Shown one piece after another: positions 16,582-24,765 of a stretch of DNA of 64,000 nucleotides. The notes below the pieces were generated by a model. That model was not told where the DNA came from, did no database searches, and was given only the letters and a program-made list of their open reading frames with translations. The position numbers and the translations under genes were made by a program. This DNA comes from Opitutaceae bacterium (lineage in GTDB: Bacteria; Verrucomicrobiota; Verrucomicrobiia; Opitutales; Opitutaceae): contig JAIXWF010000003.1 in assembly GCA_027482185.1 (NCBI GenBank), forward strand, positions 310,001-374,000, in the 5' to 3' direction. Every line of letters starts with the position of its first letter. Position 1 is the first letter of the stretch.

Positions 16582-19186
16582 AGGAATGCGAGATGGTCCG
16601 GTTGCGCAGCGTCGCGGTTTCCTGCGTGGGCAAGGCGGCCCGCACGTACTCGACGCGCGCGTTCTCCGGGCCGACCGTGATCCGGAGGTGGCCGGAGTTG
16701 GGCAAGATCACGCCCGTGGTGTATTCCCCCTCCCGGGCGCTGCCGGTGGAGAAGTTGCCCGTGCCGGGCTGCGGACATTCCTGGTACACGATCCCGTCGA
16801 GTTGCTGGTAAGCGTAGAGATGGTCGTGGCCGTGGAACACGGCGCTGACGCGGTTGGCGACCAGCAGGGCGTGGATGGGCATGTCCCAGCCGGGCCGTTT
16901 CTCGGCGAAGCCTTCGGTGCCGTCCGCGTTCTTCCCGCCCCACTCGTAGCGGTGCGCGGTTTCGACGCCCCCGCGGGCGGAGGCGATGCCGCCGACCAGG
17001 TGGTGCAGAAACAGGAATTTGTATTTGGCGCGGCTGCCCTCGAGCGTGCGTTTCAGCCAATCGTACTGTGCCCGGCCGAGCGACCAGCGCCAGTTGTCCG
17101 CGGGGTTGGAATTCGGATTGGCAACGGTGTTGTTGAACGGATCGAGCACGACGAACAGCGCATCGCCCCACTCCCACGCGTAGTAGTTTTCCAGCAGTTC
17201 GTTCCGCCCTTGCACGAGGCGCGTCTCCGCGCTGCCGCTGTAGAAGGCGTCGGGCACCGGCGTGGGAAACCAGCGTTTGCGCGCGATCAGGTTCCACGAG
17301 CTGAGGTTGTTGTCCTTCGTCGCCGAGCGGTCCGCGTCGTAGACGTACCGGTATTCCGCCTCGTGGTTACCCAAAGCGAAGAAGAACGGCACCGAATGCG
17401 CGAAAGCCGCGAACTGGTTGCGCAGCTGGAGTGCGCGGAACTCCACCGCCCCGTAATTGATCGCGAGGCCGGGAATGATCGTCGCGATCTTGTCGGTCAT
17501 GAAGATGTCGCCGAGATCGACATGGAAGTCCGGCGCATCGGCGGCGATGTTGCGCATCGCCAGCGCGAACAGGCCTGGATTCGTCACCTCGTCGAGATGG
17601 GGGTCCGCCGTGAGGGTAAACGCATACGTGTCCCCGCGCGGCCGCTGGGTGCGGAAGCTCCGCTCGCCGCGGCTGCGGTAGGCCGTTTCCCCGGCCAGCC
17701 GATAGCGCACCCGGTAAACATAGCGGCGGTTGGCCTGCAGCGGCACCCGCGGATCGCCCGACTCGAGCCTGATCTCCACCGGCGCGCCGGCGGCGAACGT
17801 CGCCGGCGCCGTCCGGTATTCGTAGCTGCCCGGCGCGGTGCCGATCTCGACGTACGCCTCGACGGCCGCCGCGGCCTCGAGGTTCACCGTCGCTCCCTGC
17901 ATCGTCGGAATTCCGAGAAACTCCGGCGAGGTGATCGCCGCATCGGTCAGCTCCGCCGCCACGAGATAGGACTGCGCCGCCGAAGCCGCCGCGCCGCCGC
18001 GGTCGTCGGTCGCGGCGACCGTGTAGGTCACCGTGGCTCCCGCGGGCTGCACCGGGATCGCCGCCCCGAAAACACCGTCGCCGGCCGCGCCGTCCGCATG
18101 CTTGCCGTCGTCGAACATCGTCGCCGTGGACGACGCCGACCCGACCCGCGATTCGAGCCGGACCTGCGCGACCGTCGCGCCCGCCGGCGGACGGATCCGC
18201 GCCGTCACCCAGACGGCATCGGCGTACGTCGGCACGGTCGGCGCCGTCGCCACCGCCTCGATCGTGAAGCCGGGCGTCGAAGCCGGCGCCGCCGCGGGCG
18301 GCTCGCTGTAGATTTCCACCAGGGCGGTGCCGGAGCTCCCGCCCACCCCGCTGACCACGGCCGAATAGGCACCCGCCGGCAGCGTCACGACCAGCGCCGC
18401 GTCGCGGCTGCCCGCCGGCAGGGCAAAGGCGCCGAACGCCGTCGCCGCCGCCGCCACCTCGCCCGCATTCGCGCCGGCGGACCAGTTGTCGTTCGTCGCC
18501 AGCGGCGCCCCGGCCCGGAAGAGCGTCAGCGTCGGATCCGCGAGCGCGCCGGCCACGCCGAAGGAGGCCAGCGTCGGCCCCACGGCCCGGACCAGCAGTC
18601 GCACCGACCCGGGGCCCGCGATCACGAAGCCCGGGATCAAAACGGCGTCGCCCGTGCCGACGTGCGCGCGGGTGGACGCGTTGACGAGAAAAGATCCGCC
18701 GGCCGGAGCCGCATCGTAGACTTCGACCAGCGCGACGCCCCCCGTCGCGTCGGCGCCGGCCACGGGCACCGTGTAAGCCCCGGGGGCCAGCGTCGCCACC
18801 AGCGCCGCGTCGCGGCTGCCGACCGGCAAGGCGAAGGCGCCCGCGCCTGTCATGCTCGCCGCATCCGCCACGAGCCAATTGTCGTTGGCGGCAACCGTCG
18901 TGGTACCGGTGAGCACGGTCAGCCGCGGATCCGCGAGCACCCCGCCGACCCCGAAGCCGGCAAGCGCGGGACCGACGGCCCGCACGAGGACGGGTTTGCC
19001 GCCAGCTCCGCCGACGACAAAACCCGGGATCGGCGTTCCGGCCGTGCCGCCGACGGCGACGCGCGTGGCGATGTTCACCAACCGGGCGGACGAGGGCTCG
19101 GCCGCGGACGCCGCCGCGGCCAGCACCAGCCATGCGGCTCCGGCCAGCCAACGAACGGGGACAAGGCGACGGAATCGTGCGATCAT
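16559..19186 (-). CDS. Secreted metallophosphoesterase with N-terminal envelope modules
   Basis: 875 residues from ATG 19186 (an in-frame ATG at 19210 adds eight residues). Signal peptide ends LVLAAAASAAEP. Here the two envelope modules are N-terminal (VLVRAVGPALAGFG about 60-75 and LLVRAVGPTLASFG about 190), followed by a Big-type domain (VTARIRPPAGATV, FDDGKHADGAAGDGVFG) and an FN3-like segment. The calcineurin-like core then shows TADPH, LGDIF, ALGNHE, FLHHLVGG and FHGHDH, a full set of dimetal ligands including the canonical GHDH. It is the first gene of the leftward operon that runs to the sigma factor. The 12666-15164 paralogue carries the same catalytic core with modules at the other end, so the modules have been shuffled between termini. 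Confidence 0.9.
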   Translation of the reverse strand: MIARFRRLVPVRWLAGAAWLVLAAAASAAEPSSARLVNIATRVAVGGTAGTPIPGFVVGGAGGKPVLVRAVGPALAGFGVGGVLADPRLTVLTGTTTVAANDNWLVADAASMTGAGAFALPVGSRDAALVATLAPGAYTVPVAGADATGGVALVEVYDAAPAGGSFLVNASTRAHVGTGDAVLIPGFVIAGPGSVRLLVRAVGPTLASFGVAGALADPTLTLFRAGAPLATNDNWSAGANAGEVAAAATAFGAFALPAGSRDAALVVTLPAGAYSAVVSGVGGSSGTALVEIYSEPPAAAPASTPGFTIEAVATAPTVPTYADAVWVTARIRPPAGATVAQVRLESRVGSASSTATMFDDGKHADGAAGDGVFGAAIPVQPAGATVTYTVAATDDRGGAAASAAQSYLVAAELTDAAITSPEFLGIPTMQGATVNLEAAAAVEAYVEIGTAPGSYEYRTAPATFAAGAPVEIRLESGDPRVPLQANRRYVYRVRYRLAGETAYRSRGERSFRTQRPRGDTYAFTLTADPHLDEVTNPGLFALAMRNIAADAPDFHVDLGDIFMTDKIATIIPGLAINYGAVEFRALQLRNQFAAFAHSVPFFFALGNHEAEYRYVYDADRSATKDNNLSSWNLIARKRWFPTPVPDAFYSGSAETRLVQGRNELLENYYAWEWGDALFVVLDPFNNTVANPNSNPADNWRWSLGRAQYDWLKRTLEGSRAKYKFLFLHHLVGGIASARGGVETAHRYEWGGKNADGTEGFAEKRPGWDMPIHALLVANRVSAVFHGHDHLYAYQQLDGIVYQECPQPGTGNFSTGSAREGEYTTGVILPNSGHLRITVGPENARVEYVRAALPTQETATLRNRTISHSYVIQPAN

Positions 19187-19312
19187 CGTCGGATTGTAGG
19201 CCGCCAACATGAAAACCGGCCCCGCGCCGCAATTAACACTCTGTCATTTTCCCCGGCGCGGAGCCTGCGAAACCCGTTGCCTCGCTCCCGCCGGCCCGCG
19301 TTGCTCCCGGGC

Positions 19313-19855
19313 ATGTCCGCCCGCCGCCCGCCGTCTCCGTCCGCCCTCGTCGTCGCCACCGCCTCCGCCATCCACGGCCGCGGCGTCTTCGCCCGCGCGG
19401 CCATCGCCGACGGCACCCGCATTCTCGAATACACCGGCGAGCGCATCACCAAGGCCGAATCCGAACGCCGCGACCAGGCCCGCATCGCCCGCGCCCGCCG
19501 TGGCGGCGACGGCTGCGTCTACATCTTCACCCTCAACGCCCGCACCGACCTCGACGGCCGCACCCGCCGCAACATCGCGCGCCTGATCAACCATTCCTGC
19601 GCGCCGAACTGCCGCGCCGAGATCGACCGCGGCCGCATCTGGATCTTCGCCCGCCGCGACCTCGCCGCCGGCGAGGAACTCACCTTCGACTACGGCTTCA
19701 GTTTCAAGAACTGGGAAACGCACCCCTGCCGCTGTGGCACCGCGCGGTGCCCGGGCTTCATCGTCGGCGCCCCCCACCGCTGGCGCCTCCGCCGCATTCC
19801 GCGCTCCCGCCGCCTCGCGATCGCCGCCGCCGCCCGCGGCCAAATTTCCCCTTAA
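19313..19855 (+). CDS. SET-domain protein-lysine methyltransferase
   Basis: 180 residues. The full SET core is visible: SAIHGRGVFARAAIADGTRI (N-SET), EYTGERI, then NIARLINHSCAPNC with the catalytic RLINHSCAPN motif, GEELTFDYGF, and a post-SET cysteine cluster CRCGTARCPGF that would bind zinc together with Cys of the SET core. It uses S-adenosylmethionine to methylate lysine side chains. Bacterial SET proteins of this size are found sporadically in Verrucomicrobia, Chlamydiae and others; their targets are mostly unknown. It is a single gene between the divergent operon start at 19186 and the riboswitch. The start is ATG 19313, because the open frame upstream is antisense to the phosphatase gene. 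Confidence 0.9.
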   Translation: MSARRPPSPSALVVATASAIHGRGVFARAAIADGTRILEYTGERITKAESERRDQARIARARRGGDGCVYIFTLNARTDLDGRTRRNIARLINHSCAPNCRAEIDRGRIWIFARRDLAAGEELTFDYGFSFKNWETHPCRCGTARCPGFIVGAPHRWRLRRIPRSRRLAIAAAARGQISP

Positions 19856-19944
19856 GCGACCCGAAGCAACGCCACTTAGCGGGCCGGCCCCAACGTATTC
19901 TTGCGGTGGCGCGCCGGCGCCGCATCCTCCCGCTCCGTTCTTTG

Positions 19945-20112
19945 GATCGCTACGCCTAAGCTGCCGCCGCTTCCTCGGCGGACAGCACGGGGGAACCGAA
20001 TTCCGTCGCGCACGCCGCGGCGGACGGGGCGCACGGCCGCAGGCAACTGCGGCCAAGGTCACTTCCTAGGACCGAGCCCGTCAGCTAACCTCGTCGGCAT
20101 TGGGAAGGGTGA
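19945..20112 (+). ncRNA. c-di-AMP riboswitch (ydaO-yuaA type)
   Basis: The conserved ydaO elements occur in order: a GGATCGC segment near 19945, a stem CCGCCG/CGGCGG at about 19963-19982, the signature GGGGGAACC at 19989-19997, a variable GC-rich arm, a GACGGGGCG segment (about 20023-20031), a hairpin GGCCGCAGGCAACTGCGGCC, then CCTAGGACCGAG and the near-invariant CCGTCAGCTAACCTCGT at 20078-20094, closing with GGGAAGGG at 20102-20109. This class binds cyclic di-AMP and in known cases turns off potassium uptake and cell-wall genes. Here it lies upstream of a small ORF and a KimA-like potassium transporter. Exact ends are approximate; a terminator hairpin within 20110-20200 is possible but not obvious. 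Confidence 0.9.
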
Positions 20113-20222
20113 TCCACTGCGCTGCCGCTCGGGCGGCGGCGTCATGGTCGCTCCCATCGCAACCGCAGGTCCCACCGGCGTCCATCCGCGCCGGCGGAGC
20201 CTTGCCCGTTCGGAGTCACAAC

Positions 20223-20429
20223 ATGTCCTCTCGCTCCTCTGCCGGCCGCTTCCGCGGCCGGCTTGCCGCGGCGCTCGCCCTGGCCGGCCTTGCCGTTTTC
20301 ACCTCCGGCCTCGTCGTCGCCGCCGCCTCGGCCACGCTCTCCGTCGATCCGGCCGCGGCGCTGTCGCCGCTGTCCGTGCTGTCCGCCCCGCTCCATCTTT
20401 GCCTGACGCTGACCGGGAGGCTCCCGTGA
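20223..20429 (+). CDS. Small membrane protein, possibly a leader ORF coupled to the transporter
   Basis: 68 residues from ATG 20223, with a GGAG eight bases upstream. It has a basic Ser/Arg-rich start and one strong membrane helix (LAAALALAGLAVFTSGLVVA), followed by a short tail ending LTGRLP. Its TGA stop (20427-20429) overlaps the GTG start of the transporter (20426-20428), which suggests translational coupling. No family is recognised. It could be a small transporter subunit, or a leader whose translation opens the transporter ribosome-binding site. Being a real gene rests on the coupling, the ribosome-binding site and the hydrophobic helix. Confidence 0.55.
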   Translation: MSSRSSAGRFRGRLAAALALAGLAVFTSGLVVAAASATLSVDPAAALSPLSVLSAPLHLCLTLTGRLP

Positions 20430-22423
20430 AGAATCTCCTCCGGTCGGTCACCGTCGGACGCCCGCGTTCGCTTCGGGAGCCCGGGCTCTTCCACAAGGTT
20501 TCCCTCATCGCCGTCTTCGCCTGGGTCGGACTCGGCGCCGACGGTCTTTCCTCCTCGTGCTACGGTCCGGAGGAAACATTCCGCGCGCTCGGCGCAAATC
20601 CCCACCTCGCCGTCTTCGTGGCCCTCGCCTCGGCGGTCACGATCGCCGCGATCTGCCTGAGCTACTCCCAGATCATCGCGCTCTTCCCGAGCGGCGGCGG
20701 CGGCTACCTCGTCGCCAGCAAGCTGCTCGGGCCGACCGCCGGCGTGGTCTCCGGCAGCGCCCTGCTGATCGACTACGTGCTCACGATCACCATCTCGGTC
20801 GCGAGCGGAGCGGACGCACTCTTCAGTTTCCTGCCGCCGGCCTGGGCCCAGTGGAAACTGCCCTTCGCCTTCGCCGGCATCGCGGGGCTCACGCTGCTGA
20901 ACCTCCGCGGCGTGCGCGAATCCGTGCTCCTGTGGGTGCCCGTGTTTTTCGTGTTCGTCGGCACGCACGCCTTCGCGCTGCTGTATGCGTTTGTCTCCCA
21001 CGCCGCCGGCTTCGGCGACGTCGCGCGCGCCACCGTGCAGGAGGTCCGCACCGTCAGCCAGGAGGCCGGCTGGTTCGGGTTGTTCGCGATTCTGCTCAAG
21101 GCCTACAGCATGGGCGCCGGCACCTACACCGGTATCGAAGCCGTGAGCAACGGTCTCCCGATCTTGCGCGAGCCGCGGGTGCGCACCGGACGCCGCACCA
21201 TGGCCTACATGGGCGTGTCCCTCGCGCTGACCGTGTCCGGCCTGCTCTTCGCGTACCTCCTGTACCGCGTCGAACCCGTCGAAGGCAAAACCCTCAACGC
21301 GGTCCTCTTCGAAAAAATCGCCGCCGGCTGGGGCGGCGCCGGGCCGGTCTTCGTCGCCGTCACCCTGGCCTCCGAGGCCGCCCTGCTCCTGGTCGCCGCC
21401 CAGGCCGGTTTCCTCGACGGTCCCCGCGTGCTCGCCAGCATGGCGCTCGACCGCTGGTTCCCGACGCGCTTCGCCAGCCTCTCCGACCGCTTCGTCACGC
21501 AGAATGGCGTGCTGCTGATGAGCGGCGCCGCCCTCGCGATGCTGCTTGTGACCGGCGGCTCGGTCGGACTGCTCGTCGTGCTCTACGCGATCAACGTGTT
21601 CATCACGTTCACGCTCTCGCAACTCGGCATGGTCGTGCATTGGTGGCGCGAACGCGCCGTGGAGCCGCGCTGGCGGCGGCGCCTTGCCGTCAACGGCTTC
21701 GGCCTGGTGCTCACGTCCTTCATCCTCTGCTCGCTCACCGTCGTGAAGTTTGGCGAGGGCGGCTGGGTCACGCTCCTCGTCACCGCCCTGCTCGCCGCCG
21801 CAGCCTTCGGCATCCGGCGCCACTACCGGGGTGTTGCCGCCCAATTGACGCGCCTCGATGCCGCCCTCGCGGACGCCCCGCCGGCCGGGCCCGCCGCCCC
21901 CGCGTCCGCCCCCGATCCGCAGGGCCGCACCGCCGTCGTGCTCGTCAACGGGTTCAACGGTCTCGGCCTCCACACCGTGCTGCACGTGCCGCGGCTCTTC
22001 GGCGACACGTTCGACAACTTCGTCTTCCTCTCCGTCGGCGCGGTCGACGCCGGCAACTTCAAGGGCGTCGCCGAACTCGACGCGCTCCGCGCGCACACCG
22101 CGGCCGGCGCCGAACGCTACGCCGCCTGGGCCCGGGCCCGGGGCTACGGCGCCGCGACGTTCACCGCCATCGGCCACGATGTCGCCCGCGAGTTGCTCGC
22201 GCTCGCGGCAACCGCCCGGAAGGAGTTTCCGCGGAGCGTGTTCTTCGCCGGTCAGCTGCAGTTCGCGGAGGAAACGCGGCTCAACCGCCTCCTCCACAAC
22301 CACACCGCCGCCGACCTGCAGCGCCGGTTCTTCGCCGCCGGCCTGCCCTTCGTCGTGCTGCCGATCCGCGTGGCCGACACGCCCGATCCGGGCCCGGCGG
22401 CCGGCGCCGCCGCACCGGCCTGA
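20426..22423 (+). CDS. KimA-like APC-superfamily potassium transporter
   Basis: 665 residues from GTG 20426, preceded by GGGAGG at 20415-20420, one of the few good Shine-Dalgarno sequences in the window. About twelve membrane helices fill residues 25-475. Sequence recalled from B. subtilis KimA (YdaO) aligns well: LSYSQIIALFPSGGGGYLV, LLIDYVLTITISVASGADAL, and LLKAYSMGAGTYTGIEAVSN. The C-terminal ~150 residues (from about 515) form a soluble domain like the cytosolic domain of KimA. Expected role: high-affinity, proton-driven K+ uptake. A c-di-AMP riboswitch lies about 310 bases upstream, as for kimA in Firmicutes, so expression should fall when c-di-AMP, and hence K+, is high. The amino-acid-permease label these proteins often get is less likely here. 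Confidence 0.88.
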   Translation: MKNLLRSVTVGRPRSLREPGLFHKVSLIAVFAWVGLGADGLSSSCYGPEETFRALGANPHLAVFVALASAVTIAAICLSYSQIIALFPSGGGGYLVASKLLGPTAGVVSGSALLIDYVLTITISVASGADALFSFLPPAWAQWKLPFAFAGIAGLTLLNLRGVRESVLLWVPVFFVFVGTHAFALLYAFVSHAAGFGDVARATVQEVRTVSQEAGWFGLFAILLKAYSMGAGTYTGIEAVSNGLPILREPRVRTGRRTMAYMGVSLALTVSGLLFAYLLYRVEPVEGKTLNAVLFEKIAAGWGGAGPVFVAVTLASEAALLLVAAQAGFLDGPRVLASMALDRWFPTRFASLSDRFVTQNGVLLMSGAALAMLLVTGGSVGLLVVLYAINVFITFTLSQLGMVVHWWRERAVEPRWRRRLAVNGFGLVLTSFILCSLTVVKFGEGGWVTLLVTALLAAAAFGIRRHYRGVAAQLTRLDAALADAPPAGPAAPASAPDPQGRTAVVLVNGFNGLGLHTVLHVPRLFGDTFDNFVFLSVGAVDAGNFKGVAELDALRAHTAAGAERYAAWARARGYGAATFTAIGHDVARELLALAATARKEFPRSVFFAGQLQFAEETRLNRLLHNHTAADLQRRFFAAGLPFVVLPIRVADTPDPGPAAGAAAPA

Positions 22424-22486
22424 TCCGGCCGTTTGCAATCGCGGGCCGGCCTCATCCCACTGTCCGACCTCGCCCGCTGCGCCGGC

Positions 22487-22514
22487 CCCGCGTTTGCCTG
22501 TCACCAAACGCGGG
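22487..22514 (+). other. Hairpin between transporter and PL11 lyase genes
   Basis: CCCGCGTTTG at 22487-22496 is perfectly complementary to CAAACGCGGG at 22505-22514 with an eight-base loop. No T-tract follows, so an intrinsic terminator is doubtful. It ends 24 bases before the ATG at 22539 and could shape the 5' end of the lyase mRNA. Confidence 0.5.
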
Positions 22515-22538
22515 CCCGCGCGTAAGGCTCAATACCCC

Positions 22539-24683
22539 ATGGCCGCCCCGTCCCCGCTCCGTTTCGCCCTCGTGGTTTTCGCCTTCGGTCTCGCCGCCGC
22601 CGGCGGTCGCGCCGCCCCCGCCCTCGAAGCCCTCGACCGCGGCGTCGTCGCGATCCACCAGCCCGACGGCCGCGTCGCCGTCGGCTGGCGCCTGCTCGGC
22701 GACGAACCCGCCGACACCGCCTTCAACCTGTATCGGAAAACCGAATTCGTCCCCGGCCGCGCCCCCGTCGGCCTCGGCGGCGCCGGCCCGGGGGGCGGAG
22801 GCGCCGGCGGCGCCGGCAACCGCGGTCCGGCCGGCGGTCGCGGCGGCAACGGCCCCGGCGGCGGGGCTCCGGGCGCGCCGGTGAAGCTCAACGACGCCCC
22901 GCTCACCGGCCCGACCTTCTTCGTCGACGCCTCCGCCAACCTTTCCGCCAAGGTCTCCTACTTCGTCCGCGCCGTCGTCGCCGGCCGCGAACTCGAACCC
23001 AGCCGCCCCTTCCAACTCGCCGCCGGCGCCCCGCCGCTCCCCTACCTGTCCCTGCCGTTGCAGCCGCCCGAAGGCACCCAGCCCAACGACACCTCCGCCG
23101 CGGACCTCGACGGCGACGGCGACTACGACCTCGTCGTGAAATTCGAGCAGCGCCCGCGCGACAATTCGCAGGGCGGCCCCACCGGCGAAACCAAGCTCCA
23201 GGGCTACGCCCTCGATTTCACCGGCGCCGGCCCCGTCACCAAACTCCTCTGGACCATCAACCTCGGCCGAAACATCCGCGAGGGCGCGCACTACACGCAG
23301 TTCCTCGTTTACGATTTCGACGGCGACGGCCGCGCCGAGGTCGTCTGCAAAACCGCCGACGGCACCGTCGACGGCACCGGCAAGGTCATCGGCGATCCCG
23401 CCGCCAACTGGGTGCAGCCCGAGGGCGCCACCGCCAAAGTCATGCTCCCCGACCGCCGCACCGGCGTTGTCGCGGAACGCACGCTCAACCTCGGCGGCCA
23501 CGTCCTCAGCGGTCCCGAATATCTCACCGTCTTCGACGGCCGCACCGGCGCCGCCCTCGCGACCACCGCCTACGTGCCCGGCCGCCTCGACGGCAATCCC
23601 GCCCTCGATCCGCGCGCCCTCGCCGAGCGTTGGGGCGACGGCACCGGCAACCGCTCCGACCGCTACCTCGCCGCCGTCGCCTACCTCGACGGCGAGCGCC
23701 CGAGTCTCGTCATGTGCCGCGGCTACTACACGCGCACTGTCCTCGCCGCCTGGGATTGGCGCGACGGCAAGCTGTCCCCGCGTTGGGTCTTCGACAGCGA
23801 CACCTCCGACGAAAACCGGAAGTTCCGCGGCCAGGGCAACCACAACCTCTCCGTGGCCGACGTCGACGGCGACGGCCGCGACGAGATCGTCTACGGCGCC
23901 GCCGTCATCGACGACAACGGCCGCGGCCTCTACTCGACCGGCTGGGGCCACGGCGACGCCATGCATGTCACCGACCACCTTCCTTCCAATCCCGGCCTCG
24001 AGGTCTTCAACATCCAGGAACGTTTCGCCGGCGAAGGCATGAATCTCCGCGACGCCGCCACTGGCCGCCCGCTCTTTCTGTTGCCGTCGACCCAAGCCGC
24101 CGCCACCGGCGGCGATGCCGGCGAAGGCCCGGGCCGCGGCGCCGCCTTCAACATCGACCCGCGCCACCCCGGCTCCGAACTCTGGGCCGCCGGCGCCGGC
24201 ATGACCGGCCTCTATTCCGCCGCCGGCCAACGCATCTCCGACCGCCGCCCGCGCGCCGTGAACTTCGCCGCGTGGTGGGACGGCGATCTCCTCCGCGAGC
24301 TCCTCGACCGCAACGTCGTGACGAAATGGAATTGGGAAAACGGCACCGAGACTCCGCTCCTCGTCGCCCAAGACGCCACGTCCAACAACGGCACCAAGGC
24401 CACCCCCACCCTCAGCGCCGATCTGCTCGGCGATTGGCGGGAGGAAATCATTTGGCGCTCCACCGACGGCAAAGAGCTGCGTCTCTACACCACGACGATC
24501 CCCACCCCGCACCGCATGCCCACGCTGATGCACGATCGCCAGTACCGCCTTGCCGTCGCCTGGCAGAATATTGCCTACAACCAACCGCCCCACCCGAGCT
24601 TCGCCCTCGACGAAGGCGCGCCGTTGCCCGTCCGCGCTCCGGTCGCCACCGTCGCCGCGAAAACCGCTCCCCGTTCCCCTTAG
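22539..24683 (+). CDS. Secreted rhamnogalacturonan lyase, PL11 family
   Basis: 714 residues. Signal peptide to about residue 27. An N-terminal FN3-like domain (GRVAVGWRLLGDEPADTAFNLYR) is interrupted by a Gly/Pro/Ala-rich insert of about 35 residues (about 82-118). The rest is the eight-bladed propeller of PL11, with repeated calcium loops DLDGDGDYDLVVK, DFDGDGRAEVVCK, DVDGDGRDEIVYG and conserved WGDGTGNRSDRYLA, SLVMCRGYY and LLGDWREEIIWR. PL11 enzymes cleave the alpha-1,4 bond between rhamnose and galacturonate in rhamnogalacturonan I by beta-elimination. It is followed by a second PL11-like gene 82 bases downstream, so the two were probably acquired or kept together as a pectin-degrading operon. 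Start: ATG after ATACCCC, no good Shine-Dalgarno. Confidence 0.92.
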   Translation: MAAPSPLRFALVVFAFGLAAAGGRAAPALEALDRGVVAIHQPDGRVAVGWRLLGDEPADTAFNLYRKTEFVPGRAPVGLGGAGPGGGGAGGAGNRGPAGGRGGNGPGGGAPGAPVKLNDAPLTGPTFFVDASANLSAKVSYFVRAVVAGRELEPSRPFQLAAGAPPLPYLSLPLQPPEGTQPNDTSAADLDGDGDYDLVVKFEQRPRDNSQGGPTGETKLQGYALDFTGAGPVTKLLWTINLGRNIREGAHYTQFLVYDFDGDGRAEVVCKTADGTVDGTGKVIGDPAANWVQPEGATAKVMLPDRRTGVVAERTLNLGGHVLSGPEYLTVFDGRTGAALATTAYVPGRLDGNPALDPRALAERWGDGTGNRSDRYLAAVAYLDGERPSLVMCRGYYTRTVLAAWDWRDGKLSPRWVFDSDTSDENRKFRGQGNHNLSVADVDGDGRDEIVYGAAVIDDNGRGLYSTGWGHGDAMHVTDHLPSNPGLEVFNIQERFAGEGMNLRDAATGRPLFLLPSTQAAATGGDAGEGPGRGAAFNIDPRHPGSELWAAGAGMTGLYSAAGQRISDRRPRAVNFAAWWDGDLLRELLDRNVVTKWNWENGTETPLLVAQDATSNNGTKATPTLSADLLGDWREEIIWRSTDGKELRLYTTTIPTPHRMPTLMHDRQYRLAVAWQNIAYNQPPHPSFALDEGAPLPVRAPVATVAAKTAPRSP

Positions 24684-24711
24684 TCCGACTTGTGCGAGCC
24701 GGGACCGCCGC

Positions 24712-24765
24712 GCCTTCCCTCCTCCTCGCTCCTCACTCCTCGCTCCTCGCTACTCCCTCCACCCC
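24712..24765 (+). repeat. Short pyrimidine repeat CTCCTCGCT/CTCCTCACT
   Basis: The 82-base gap between the two PL11 genes is filled by imperfect tandems of CTCCTCGCT, ending CCACCCC directly before the ATG. It has the same style as the other low-complexity spacers and leaves no room for a Shine-Dalgarno sequence. Confidence 0.55.

Noticed and set aside
20426-22423. Amino-acid permease call for the APC-superfamily protein
   Set aside because: Recalled similarity to KimA in several helices, the C-terminal soluble domain and the c-di-AMP riboswitch favour potassium transport.
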